Assembly (NCBI GenBank): GCA_021234155.1
Contig: JAJEKV010000004.1
Location: 4,404,109 to 4,468,108, forward strand
DNA from: Isoetes taiwanensis
Taxonomy: Eukaryota; Streptophyta; Lycopodiopsida; Isoetales; Isoetaceae
Length of the DNA stretch: 64,000 nucleotides
Reading direction: 5' to 3'
Within the stretch, counting starts at the first letter, position 1. The number at the start of each line of letters is the position of its first letter. The notes under the pieces are model-generated. The model was not told where the DNA came from, searched no databases, and saw nothing but the letters and a program-made list of their open reading frames with translations. Below are positions 1 to 9,177 of this stretch, one piece after another. The translations under genes were made by a program, and so were the position numbers.

Positions 1-212
1 AAGGAGCTCGATTTGAGGGTTGGAACGAGAGTTTCAGAAGGATCCAAGGAAAGTTGTATGAACCAGCGAGAACTAGCAGATCGATGCATGCATGCAGCAA
101 TGGAATTTTCATCAAGTTTGCTTCACAAGTTAACGCATTCGAGGGGCAGCATGTATTTGACGGACAACAGGCATGCTTATGGATCTATGTGTTTTTCATT
201 TGGTTGTTTTCA

Positions 213-788
213 GACTGAAGTATCCGTCGTTAAATCTGGAAGGCGCAAAGAGGTAAGCTTGAGTTTCTGATTCAACCTTCAAATTTACATCCCGTTGCCA
301 TTTCTTTCACAAAATCCTGCCTCCATTCTCAAAAATGCTACAGAACTTAGGGTTCCAAAAGGATTCCAATTCTCAGCCGCAATGGTCGTGCTTACTTTCT
401 TCATCGGAAGAGCAGAGCATGACATGATTTTTGAATATTGCAAATCCTGATCAGAATAGGATTCTTCACCTCGACCTTGAAGTTTCTGCTCGTGAAAATT
501 ATTGGAATGGGGAGGATCTGTCAAGGTTTCCTTTGATGTCTGTTGAAGTTGATCAACGTTGTTCTTGTTTTGGTTGATTATTTTCTGTCTATAGATGCTC
601 AAAGATTGGAATGCTCTAAAGCATCATACAAATTTGCCATCTTCCTCTGTACCAGAGCTGGATGCTTATTTGTTATTGGCAGATTCATACAGGCCCAGCT
701 ATTCAAGCTGCAATGGATGTCCATATTTGTTCAGGGCTATAAACAATTTGGACTACCATCGTTTGCGAGATAAATCACGTGAACATTG
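213..788 (+). CDS. Two candidate exons of an unrecognised gene
   Basis: A candidate exon at 213-252 is bounded by a pyrimidine-rich acceptor ending TTTTCAG and a strong donor GAG|GTAAGC. A second at 595-788 follows the acceptor TTTTCTGTCTATAG and ends at ATTG|GTGAGT. The second exon is open for 64 codons from its ATG, with a mixed composition including the segment SVPELDAYLLLADSYRP. I do not recognise a domain. The two exons may belong to one gene running in from the left edge, but their joint phase is not demonstrated. The splice signals and open frame are seen; the gene model is inference. Confidence 0.3.
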
Positions 789-799
789 GTGAGTAGTTT

Positions 800-1380
800 G
801 CATCAAGTTACATAAGTATCTTTGCTAGGCTAAACCTGAATTGTGTTCCACATAATTAAGGACCTCACTTCAGGACCTCACATAATTAAGTTTTCCATTT
901 TTATACTATTGTGTCATAGTGTTTAGGGCCCACTGTGCGACAATACCTTGTTTATTTTGTTTTGTTTCTTTCATTCCGTTGTAGGTTTATCTGGCCATTG
1001 CCAAGCCTTTTTATTTTGTTTTGTTTTTTTATTCTGTTGTAGGTTTATCTGCACATGAATATGTAATGGACTGGCACAATGGTCGTCCTCTCGCAAGCAC
1101 ATTTGCAGGTAGGAGAACTCGGGAGGGGGGGAGGGGGGGCGGGAGGGGATCTAGTGTGGTGGAATATGTGTTGGTGGCTGAGCAGGATATGCATGTCGTT
1201 AAGCACTTCCAAGTGTGAACATATAGTAGAGATGAGGACGTGGACTCAGACCACCTACCATTTTATTTGCAACTAGCTTTACAAGTTCTTCCAACCTCCT
1301 ATGCAGCATCTCCTCACATGCTTCAACTGCGATTTATGAACATGTGGGGGCTTATGCCCGGATGCTCACAGACGACTTGA
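800..1380. other. Non-coding stretch
   Basis: Apart from the dispersed repeat at 972-1050 and a G-rich run near 1125-1150, I see no gene, RNA or regulatory signal here. Short open frames across 1021-1276 are low-complexity products of the G-run. Confidence 0.5.
972..1050 (+). repeat. Dispersed repeat, copy 1 (TTGTAGGTTTATCTGGCC motif)
   Basis: Two closely spaced copies of CCGTTGTAGGTTTATCTGGC-like sequence, separated by T-rich DNA, lie here. The same two-motif arrangement recurs at 14508-14591, which marks a dispersed repeat family. No coding capacity is visible. Confidence 0.55.
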
Positions 1381-1399
1381 CAGGCATTATGCAGTTCTC

Positions 1400-2010
1400 T
1401 GCACTAGAACAACAAACAGACATATTGATTGATCTCCGTGGCACTGCCGCAGACGTCGGGGAACACAACCTTTCCATGCAACCAATGGTTTGATGCTGAG
1501 TGCAAGGAATGCAAATGCTGGCTCCGCCAGGTCGGCACGCGGTCAAACAATACTGCCCTTTTTAAGGCTAGGAAAGCCAGGTACATAGCGGCCCATCAAT
1601 AGAAAATGTTCTTCCTTCGGGACCGTCACCCCAGGACCTTCTGGTGAAAGGTGCTTAGAAAGCCAGTACAACCTACAGGGAATATCCCTCTAGAGCAATG
1701 GATACAATACTTTCAGCAGCTCTACGATCCTTAGGGTGTACAAGCAACACTACCTCCACAATAGGACCCACTGCTGAAAATCACAAGGCAGATGTAGAGC
1801 AAGGCTTACAGTGTCTAGCCAATGGAAAAGCGTTAGAACTGAATAATATGCGGCAGAGCTGTTCAAGTGGGCAGGACCATCCATAGTACCGGTACTAACC
1901 ATCATGTTCAACATGGCCTTACAGGAGGGTTTCCCCCTGCAGTAGACCATTAGCAGAGCTGTCTCCAAGGATTTATCATTGTCATTGAAGCACCAACTGA
2001 GGTTTAAGTA
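1400..2010 (+). pseudogene. Decayed LINE (non-LTR retrotransposon) ORF2 fragment
   Basis: Conceptual translation in shifting plus-strand frames gives a LINE-like series. It runs WFDAECKECKCWLRQ with a basic stretch (1486 onward), then EQWIQYFQQLYDP (about 1690), LQCLANGKALELNNMR (about 1810), and AELFKWAGPSIVPVLTIMFN (about 1855) followed by LQEGFP and WTISRA-like remains. This order matches the linker between endonuclease and reverse transcriptase and the first RT motifs of plant LINEs. Several stops and at least one frameshift show it is dead, and both the endonuclease and the RT catalytic YxDD region are missing. The family assignment rests on motif order only. Confidence 0.55.
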
Positions 2011-2019
2011 GGCATTCAG

Positions 2020-2449
2020 AGCCCATTTCAGGGGATTATTTGTAGGGGAAATTCTAATTTCAAAAACAAAATTCAAATTCCTTTCTTTGGCCCCTTCCTG
2101 TTCTTTGCCTGCGTCCTGTTCTTTGGCCCCCTCCCTGCTGCAAGCTCCAATCCATTGTGGATATGGATGTCAACGACGTAATCTATCCACAAACCGGCAT
2201 TTCAGACAGGAGAAAACGAAGAAGAACCAAGGAAGAAGAAATGTTGAAGAAAAGACGCCAGAGGAAAAGAAGAAGAGAAGAAAAATAGGAGCTTGCAGAA
2301 TTGGCAGAAGGATCCGGTTCATCAAGAAATGCAAGCAGTAAACGCCATATTGTCCTTAATTTGCTAACGTCTTTCCATAAACAGACCAAAAGAATTGAGG
2401 ATAGCATGAAGAAAGAAATTTTACTTGAGTTTTGAGGGATAAAACATTG
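2020..2449. other. Purine-rich non-coding stretch
   Basis: The sequence is rich in GAAGAA-type runs at 2205-2290. The 84-codon plus-strand frame here is basic, low-complexity and unrecognised. It lies between the LINE remnant and the left end of the TIR element, and I see no other feature. Confidence 0.4.
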
Positions 2450-2679
2450 AAGTCGTATTTAATTAAAGTGGGACTCATTCCATTCCCATTTTTTTTCGGA
2501 ACCCTGTTAATTTACATGAAAAAGAGCACCCCGACCCGAAAACTATCCTTAATTCGATTTTTTGTCTAGAACTCTGCATCGAAGCTTTCCTCCAGTTTTC
2601 CCTGATTAGCGAGTCGAGAACAAGAACAATGCAACTGAAACAAAGGAAATTCATTAAAGATTGAAATCAAAGTTCTAGA

Positions 2680-3096
2680 TTGAAACCAAAGTTTACAATG
2701 GTTGAAGATACCATGATGGTCGGGCTGACACAAATATTACATCATCTTCGCACACGCAGACCACCCATCGGGAACAACATACGAGCAAAGGTCCGAGGGC
2801 GTTCCAAGCCACAAGAGCAACTTGAAGAGAATAGAAATCTGAACACGCTTAGCCCCGACATAGCTCCCGATCATGTCCTTTACGTTCGCGATTTGTACTT
2901 TGGGAAAGGCAAAATCAAGTTAGTGCAAGTGATGCTACTGACAATACAAATAAGAAAACAACCGGTTCTAAGGGCCATTTCGAAGAATGTAGGTATGAGG
3001 CCTTTTCGACTCATGAGTCGAGAAAGGCCCCTCCGATGTAGCTTAGAGCCCAAAAACAAAAAAACAAGGAAAAAAAATTCCTTCTTTTTTAAGTAG
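2680..3096 (+). CDS. Unrecognised 138-codon open frame
   Basis: An ATG-initiated open frame of 138 codons, basic and without a domain I recognise. Its last third runs into the palindrome array (from about 2999) and an A-rich stretch, so the C-terminus is repeat-encoded. It lies inside the TIR element near its left end. It may be a fragment of a captured gene or a chance frame, and nothing in the sequence decides this. Confidence 0.15.
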   Translation: MKPKFTMVEDTMMVGLTQILHHLRTRRPPIGNNIRAKVRGRSKPQEQLEENRNLNTLSPDIAPDHVLYVRDLYFGKGKIKLVQVMLLTIQIRKQPVLRAISKNVGMRPFRLMSRERPLRCSLEPKNKKTRKKNSFFFK

Positions 3097-3830
3097 GCAA
3101 AAAAAAAATTTTTTGAGGGCCTTTTCGACTTCATTGAGTCGAGAAAGACCCTCAAGGCCCCACTAATGGCCTTTCTCGACTCATGAGTCAAGAAACGAGC
3201 TCGAGAGCAAAAATTTTTTTTTTTTTTTTTTTTTTTTAACTAGGAAAAAAAAGTTTTTTTCAAGAAATTTTTAGGGGCCTTTTCACTGTGGGTCGAGAAA
3301 AGCATCGAGAGTAAAAAACGCAGCTTTGGGGGTTGAAAAAGGAAGCTCAAAGTGAAAACAGAGTTCGAGGTCGAGAAACGCTAGTCCTGAGGACCTTTTC
3401 GACTCGCTGAGTCGAGAAAGGTACTCAAAGTTTAAAACGCAGTTTTTAGAAGGCCTTTCTCGACTCGCGAGTCGAGAAAGGCAGCTCAAAACGAAAAACG
3501 CAGGTTTTAGGGGTTAGAAGGCCTTTCTCGACTCACGAAGTCGAGAAAGGCAGCTCAAAGCAAAAAACGCAGGTTTTAGGGGGTCAAAGACCTTTCTCGA
3601 CTTCATGAAGTCGAGAAAGGCGTACCAAAGCAAAAAACACAGGTTTGAGGGTCTTTTCTCAACTCATGAGTCGAGAAAGGCACGTTCTAAAACCCTTCAA
3701 AGTAAAAAATATAGGTCTGGGTGGAAAACATAGTTCTAAGGCCCTTCAAAATAAAAAAACGCAGGTCTAAGGCCCTTCAAGATGAAAAACACAAGTCTAA
3801 GGCCATTTGGAGTGAAAAACACAACAAGTC
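2999..3830. repeat. Palindrome minisatellite: about 9 hairpin units spaced ~65-70 bp
   Basis: The motif CTTTCTCGACTCRYGAGTCG with its complement AGAAAG recurs near 3000, 3119, 3169, 3277, 3393, 3453, 3522, 3590 and 3652. Each unit can fold into a hairpin of about 13 bp stem. The spacers share a text like CAAAGCAAAAAACGCAGG. From about 3690 to 3830 the spacer continues as AAGGCCCTTCAA-type units without palindromes. A T-run of about 30 interrupts at 3209-3238. A related palindrome TTCTCGCCTCGTGAGGCGAG lies at about 5921. This is a tandem repeat built on a self-complementary core. Confidence 0.8.
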
Positions 3831-4200
3831 CGAGAAGGTCGAAAATGAATAACCTTCAAACATCATATCATATTACTATACCTTTGTTCACATGTGATCA
3901 AACATACAACAAATGTGGCGAACCTACTTGCCTACTTGTCTCCCCTTTTTAATATGTCAATGTTTATCTATAGCTTTATTCAAAGATAGCTTTCTAAAAT
4001 GAAACAATATATACTATGTATTTTCTAATAAGACAATATCCTATACTATGTATTTTTCAATAAACACAATATCCTATGTATTTTCTATGAAAAAATACCC
4101 TCCCCATAAATTTCCTATGTATTTTCCAGTAATGCCTAATGCACATGTAAATAGCAACATATGCATGCACCTATAATACACATTATAACTTAAAAATAAT

Positions 4201-4280
4201 TTACCCTTATAACTAATAATAATGCACCATATAAATATACTTACCCTTATAACTAATAATAATGCACCATATAAATATTA
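4201..4280 (+). repeat. 40-bp tandem duplication
   Basis: Two almost identical adjacent 40-bp units start TTACCCTTATAACTAATAAT at 4201 and 4241. The surrounding 3840-4480 is AT-rich and holds no gene that I can support. Confidence 0.8.
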
Positions 4281-4787
4281 TGCCCACGTGACTTATTTTC
4301 AAGACTCACTTTACTCTACTCTACGGGACTTATTTTCAAGACTCTTATACCCCGCCTTTTTTTCCCCCCAATATTTGAATTTTGAAATTTGGTACACACC
4401 TTTGTGCCGCAGATGCTTTTGTACCACCGGCAGATCTGCAACCAAGAATTCGTCTGAGAATCCATCGGAAGGAGAACGAGAGAGCTGTAAGGATTTCTTC
4501 AATATCTCACCGATTTTTCTCAACAATACTGGTAAGGATTTCGTCAATATCTCACCGATTTCAGATAGAAGCCACAGGGCATAAAATATTCAGCAAGAAT
4601 GAAGGATCCGGCTGAAAACAGGGACTCTGCCGACAGATTTCTGTGAGTTAGCATGTGGCAATGCGCAAACACAGGAGCCCTTTTTTGATTCGCTGAGTAA
4701 TAACACGAAGACGAAAATACAGGCTGAGCGGAGTCGTTACGGCATCGAATTTTGTAACAAGAAGTGTCCAGGAATGAGCGGATATGG

Positions 4788-4946
4788 CTATATAAGCACC
4801 CCTTGCCGCTGCAGCAACTCACCGCAGCTATGGCTTCTGCATTTCCCAAAGGCAAGCTTGTGCTGCTCCTCGTTTTCTTGCAAAACCTCCTTTTCTTGCA
4901 ATACCTCCTTTTCTTGGCATCCCGGCTGGACCATGGCGGCAGATAG
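4788..4946 (+). CDS. TATA box and signal-peptide-like ORF start (truncated)
   Basis: A good TATA box (CTATATAAG, 4788-4796) lies 34 bases upstream of an ATG at 4830. The 38-codon frame begins MASAFPKGKLVLLLVFL and continues with two repeats of LLFLQ/LLFLAS before a stop at 4944-4946. This is a textbook secretory signal peptide: short basic start, long Leu-rich core, then Ala-Ser. The 5' end of a secreted-protein gene is therefore present but cut after the signal peptide. It lies close to a fasciclin-like fragment on the opposite strand, and FLA proteins need such a signal, so it may be the detached, inverted front of the same gene. That link is inference. Confidence 0.4.
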   Translation, partial: LYKHPLPLQQLTAAMASAFPKGKLVLLLVFLQNLLFLQYLLFLASRLDHGGR

Positions 4947-4999
4947 GAGATAAGGGAGCGGCCGGAGCAGAATCGCCAGAGCTTTTGGGGTTCGATGGA

Positions 5000-5165
5000 G
5001 CTTCCCTTGCAAAGAGGTCTGTAAAAATTTAAGCTAAAGATACATTTGAGCATTCTGGTTTTTGCAGCTTCTCGCAGGACAAGGATATAGAGTTCGATGG
5101 AGATTCCCCTGCAAAGACCTCTGTAAAAATCTGGGCAAAAGATGCCTTTGAGCACTCTGATTCTT
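5000..5165. repeat. Tandem duplication of about 94 bp
   Basis: The segment around 5000-5070 (TCGATGGAGCTTCCCTTGCA onward) is repeated at 5094-5165 with about 15% divergence. It lies downstream of the fasciclin homology on the minus strand and produces a repeated peptide in the extended open frame, which is not fasciclin-like. Confidence 0.6.
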
Positions 5166-5194
5166 GGAGCCTTTCGCTGATTCTTGGAGCCTTT

Positions 5195-5830
5195 CGTATT
5201 CGTGAGCGGCAGAAGAACACTGTCCACTGCATAAACCGCAACAGGGGGTTGATCGAGCAGAGTCGATTTCACCACAGCTTTGTTCACCCCTGTTTTCAGA
5301 CTCAACCCCCCTGCTGCGCTCGAAACATTGAGCACGTATTTGTCCGCTCCAGCACTCTGCGATGCCACTGTCGAAACCGGAACAGCCAGATCCTTGAGAG
5401 CTCCAATGGTGTAGTACGTTGGCACAGTGTGGTACTGCAGCAGAGCAATCTTCTGCGACGGAGTTAGAGCCTTCATCGCACCGCCCGGCAGAGCGCTGAA
5501 GGCCGCATCCGATGGTGCAAAAATGGTTATTGCATCCAGCGTCTTTAGTGCCTTGTCTACTCCGGTTGATTGCAGCAAAGATAACAGAGTGTTGAAATTA
5601 CCAGCCTTCTGTAGCGATGCCGTTACGTTTTCCATGCTCGCCGCTGCGCCTTGCGGGGTGTTGAGACCCTCCGGAATGAGCACATGATCAACCTCCAAAT
5701 AGCTTATCGTGTATGGAAACTGCGTGATATTCTTCACCACGCTAGTGTTGAAATGCGCACCTGATACCGGAACAGAAACAGAGGTCGAGGGAGTTTGGAA
5801 ACTCGACCATGGCTTCTGATATAAATACAC
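5195..5830 (-). pseudogene. Fasciclin-like arabinogalactan protein (FLA) fragment, FAS1 domain
   Basis: FAS1 domains are adhesion modules of secreted, often GPI-anchored cell-wall proteins. Reading minus from 5830, the frame starts at the tail of a first FAS1 domain (ISYLEVDHVLIPEG). It then gives a nearly whole second FAS1 domain: FNTLLSLLQSTGVDKAL, the H1 box AITIFAPSDAAFSALP, the central LLQYHTVPTYYT, and the H2-like end VAVYAVDSVLLPL. An in-frame TGA precedes the first codon (GTG, not ATG), so the front of the gene is absent. After LPLTNTKGSKN the frame stays open to 4544 but loses all resemblance to the family and is repeat-derived. This is a fragment truncated at both ends, inside the 2450-6450 element. 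Confidence 0.75.
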
Positions 5831-5943
5831 CCAAACGGGTCAAAGGTTTATTCTATGCCATGGGATAGGATAATGAAGATTTTGGGAGCACAGAAGGGAG
5901 GAATCCTCAATCCTGCCCATTCTCGCCTCGTGAGGCGAGAAAA

Positions 5944-6300
5944 AACTCACCTATTTAATTAATTATTTAACTAATTAATTATTTATTGTTTAATTAATTA
6001 ATTAATTATATTATTTAAGTTATCTACTTAATCTTTTTAGTTTTTCGAATAGTTGTTTGCCCCTCCTCCTCTTCTCCCATGCCCCTCCCTTTGCCCTTCC
6101 CCTCCTCCCCTTTCCCAAGAGACCTGCTCCTCCCCTCCCCTTTGCCCCTTCCCCTCCTCCCCTTCCCCTCCCCTCCCCATTTGCTCTGGCCCTCCCCTTT
6201 GCCCTTTGCCTTTCCCCTTTGCTCCTTTGCCTTTCCCCTCCCTCCCTCCTGTCTCCCCTTCCTTCCTACTCTTCTTTCTCCACCACCCCCCTTCATTTTC
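5944..6300. repeat. AT-rich tract followed by pyrimidine-rich CCCCTCC tract
   Basis: 5944-6025 is ATTAATTA-type simple sequence. 6056-6300 is almost pure C/T on the plus strand, with irregular CCCCTCC/CCCTTTGCC units. Open frames in it (Pro/Leu/Ser-rich on plus, Gly/Lys/Glu-rich on minus) are composition artefacts. Confidence 0.8.
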
Positions 6301-6481
6301 TCGGATTGTCGTGTGTAAATATTATTCTTATGTTATCAAGGAAAAATCTAATAATGATTCAATGGCAACTTACTTTTTTTTTGCATGAGTCCCATTTTCA
6401 GTCTGAGTCCCAAATTTCGAGATTTGTCCCACTTTAATTAAATGCGACTTATTGGAAAAATTCATAGGTGAAGAATTAAAA

Positions 6482-6620
6482 GATTTGGAAGCCAAGAGCA
6501 TCGTTATAAGGAGCCTCTGGAACTCCATGTAGACTGTGAAACTCTCTACCAGCAATGACTGCCTAGCGGCCAAGAATAGCTGCCTTGCAATGTCTGTACC
6601 ACGCCGTGCAGATTCTGAAA
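6482..6620 (-). CDS. Possible exon, unrecognised
   Basis: On the minus strand the acceptor CACTTGTTTCAG precedes an open stretch reading SARRGTDIARQLFLAARQSL and VESFTVYMEFQRLLITMLL. It looks amphipathic and protein-like, but I do not recognise it. It may belong to the same minus-strand gene as the open frame at 6915-7223; no joint model is proved. The rest of 6630-6910 shows nothing. Confidence 0.25.
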
Positions 6621-6914
6621 CAAGTGACAAAATCAGCCAGCGAGATCTTGAAAAGGTATTAGGTGTTCACCCAAAAAACCTGCAAAAGGCAAAGATACTT
6701 TACTGGGTCTGTGTGTACAGTCTAAAAATATTTGAGAATGACAGATAACTAACTGATCCTAAAAAGTACCAATTTTTGCTGAATAAAGAAAATTTTTTGT
6801 CAGATGAAAGTACAGCTCTGTTTAGTATAATATATTAAAAAAAGGAGCATATCTTACAAAATTTGGCTTTCCATTGAAAGCTCTGTACCTGAGAACTAAA
6901 TTTACATGCATTTC

Positions 6915-7223
6915 TTAAGCAGCAGGAAATGCTGGTATGACTGGCTCGACTTTTGGTGCATCCAAAATTACTGTTTTCTGCACTAAAGCATCTAAGCTTT
7001 CTGCAGTCATCCCAGAATTGCATAGGATCAGGTTTGCCAGTGCTTCCTGCATCCCCTCGTGGTAAGAACGCAACCCTGCCAGTAATTCCCGCTGTTGCCG
7101 ACTCAGAGTGAGCAAGTGCCGAATAACCCATGTTATACCTGTCTTTGCAGCATCATGTAACATAAGGTCATGGACCTTGTCTGAGAGCTCACTTCCTGTC
7201 AATCTGACCCAAAAAATAGCCAT
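6915..7223 (-). CDS. Unrecognised 102-aa open frame, probably a terminal exon
   Basis: The frame runs from an ATG at 7223 to a TAA at 6915-6917. It has varied, helical composition, e.g. KVHDLMLHDAAKTGITWVIR, LSRQQRELLAGLRSYHEGMQ and EALANLILCNSGMTAESLDA. Composition and length suggest real coding sequence, perhaps the last exon of a minus-strand gene whose upstream exons lie between 7.3 and 8.5 kb. I do not recognise the family. Upstream, 7230-8130 holds only short frames, including a T-run at 7271-7286. Confidence 0.4.
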   Translation of the reverse strand: MAIFWVRLTGSELSDKVHDLMLHDAAKTGITWVIRHLLTLSRQQRELLAGLRSYHEGMQEALANLILCNSGMTAESLDALVQKTVILDAPKVEPVIPAFPAA

Positions 7224-8127
7224 TGAAGGCCCAACATCCAGTCTACTGTATGGGTTTAGTGTGGCTTCGAATTTTTTTTTTTTTTTGAGAGAACGGGGTG
7301 TTTTTTATATTTATCAGAATAAAAAGTACAATGTTTCAAACATATAAAGGATTACTACAGGAGAAGCCTCAACATCTTCATCCTTTATGCGCAAAAACTT
7401 ATTCTCTGCTCTGTAAGCTAATATACATGAAGCGCATGGTGATCTCCCATATGGTGACCAGAAAAGACAAGAAGATACTGGAAAAAATAGCTCCCGAAGC
7501 TTTCTTTTACACATTGAAGAACCAAAGCGGATACTCTAGAAACATTGAAGATAGAAGGAAGTACCATAATATGAGCATTGTTGGGATGCAAAACAGTCAG
7601 CCTAAGTAGGCTAGACACACTTGCCCAGCCGCCAAGACTCCTCCCAAAAGTCTAGTTCATGATATATAAGCTTCTTCCTGCTCACATGATATCCCTAGCT
7701 CGGCCCCTAAATTGATCTCATTTCTTGCACTTCGAATCCATTCAAATAATTCCCAAATTCCACCAAAACCTCATGATAAAAGACAGATTCTGATCAATTC
7801 TTGAAAATTCTGTACCTTTCTGCTAGGAAGAAAGAACGGGAGAAGGAAACTGCTGCCTGACAGAGTAAACCCAGGTGTAATGAAGGTCTGATGATCAAGT
7901 TAGAAGCTGCTTCTCTTACCAAGCCTGTACCTAATCTACTCCACCTTATAGGCGCCATTTTGCCTTTTCGGTGTGTCTCTACAAGAAAGATTGAAAATGA
8001 TCCTTCTCTTAAAAGCAAAGAACATTATGCTTTCATAAAGCAAGAATGCTTTCAGAAGCAAAGAGCAGAGTAAGCCACGTTAGTGGCATGAAGGCATGAA
8101 GGAGACATGGAAAGAACCACCATAAAG

Positions 8128-8529
8128 CTACTTCCAAGGAGAAAATTTACAAGAAACCTGGAAAAATTCTTCAAGACTGCCGGATCCCATGCTAGCATCT
8201 GCAAACAGGAAAAGAAGCCCTCGATTTTGGAGCAGCAGTGCCGGAATCGATGAGAGAGAGGCGGTTTCTCTCTCTCCCGTCCGCCCTAGCCGCTGCCGCC
8301 TGCGCCTGTGCCTGCGCCAAGAACCATTTTTTTCATCAGTTCTCCTGGCTTCGAATTGAGCAAAGAAGGTGGATTTAGGCATATCCACCTCCAGAGATTG
8401 GTCACGAGCCCTGGTTAAAGCATGCCGAAGGCCCTCCTCGCTCACTTTAGGTAGGCCGTACTCGTATTGATCTCTGAACATCCCTCCCATTGCCGGAATG
8501 AACTTGTAAGCTTGAGAACGGAGCGCCAA
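8128..8529 (-). CDS. Unrecognised open frame with an internal candidate start exon
   Basis: This is a 133-codon minus-strand frame. Its 3' part contains an acceptor TTTGCAG, then ATG-started MGSGSLEEFFQ, then a donor CAG|GTTTCTTG, which would be a short first coding exon preceded by a 5' UTR intron. The upstream part (MALRSQAYKFIPAMGG and a Arg-rich stretch) may be a separate exon or non-coding. No domain is recognised. 8530-9020 holds no supportable gene. Confidence 0.25.
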   Translation of the reverse strand: MALRSQAYKFIPAMGGMFRDQYEYGLPKVSEEGLRHALTRARDQSLEVDMPKSTFFAQFEARRTDEKNGSWRRHRRRRQRLGRTGERETASLSSIPALLLQNRGLLFLFADASMGSGSLEEFFQVSCKFSPWK

Positions 8530-9177
8530 AAATCTAGTGCAGGAACAGGATTTAGGGGGTAGATCCTTTAATATTATTAGGAGAGGAATATAATTATTAT
8601 CAGGGGGTACGAATTTCAGAAACGAGAGTCATCTGCAGAAAATGGAAAGTGCCTGCTCAACATGCTATAAATATAGAGGACCTAGGCCAAGAAGTGGTTT
8701 ACCTTGAAAAGCTTTTGCCCGTTTGGTGGAAAGGGCCATCATTCAAATAAGAACCACCTCCAGGAAACAGAATAACATTTATACCTACAGATTCCTGTGC
8801 ATAGCTCTTGGATGATCCAAAACATCTAAATCATATTTTGCTTGCATCCTGGAAAGTTCAAGTTTTTCTAGGGGGAGCAAACTCCAACGAGCACTCTGAG
8901 ACCATATCTCAGAAAAATTATTGCTAGATTTCTCTTGCTCGCGAGAAATGATGAGGCTTTCATTTGCTTTTGAAATAGACAGACACTTTGTTGAATAAGA
9001 AAAACTACTTCCAAATATACCTCTACTGGATGGTGCAAAGAAAACTCTTTAGCAAAATCTAAGCAATGAAGGATCAGTTAGAAAGTACAGACATCAAAAC
9101 TGCATCGCTATTGCTTTTATGTGTTGTGGGTGCTGTAGCTAAACTTCACGATACAAAGAAAAATAATTACTAGTCAC

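Larger units (their letters stand above)
2450..6450. mobile_element. 4.0-kb TIR DNA element carrying a fasciclin gene fragment (Pack-type)
   Basis: The ends are 25-bp inverted repeats, 2450-2474 and 6426-6450, that begin AAGTCG and end AAAGTGGGAC and differ at one base. They are flanked by a direct 4-bp duplication ATTG (2446-2449 and 6451-6454), as expected of a target-site duplication. No transposase is visible inside. The cargo is a palindrome minisatellite (about 3.0-3.8 kb), a fasciclin (FAS1) gene fragment on the minus strand, a promoter plus signal-peptide-like start on the plus strand, and a pyrimidine-rich tract. The TIR and TSD are seen directly; non-autonomous gene capture is inference. 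A four-base duplication does not identify a superfamily by itself. Confidence 0.7.

Noticed and set aside
2999-3690. CRISPR-like array of regularly spaced palindromic repeats
   Set aside because: The spacers are themselves repeated (GCAAAAAACGCAGG text), not unique, and the host is a plant nucleus. It is a minisatellite.
4544-5194. C-terminal extension of the fasciclin frame to 428 codons
   Set aside because: After the FAS1 end the translation is repeat-derived (tandem 94-bp duplication) and unlike any FLA tail, so I limited the feature to the homologous part.
6053-6437. Pro/Leu-rich plus frames and Gly/Lys/Glu-rich minus frame
   Set aside because: Products of a pure pyrimidine tract, with no conserved start or domain.
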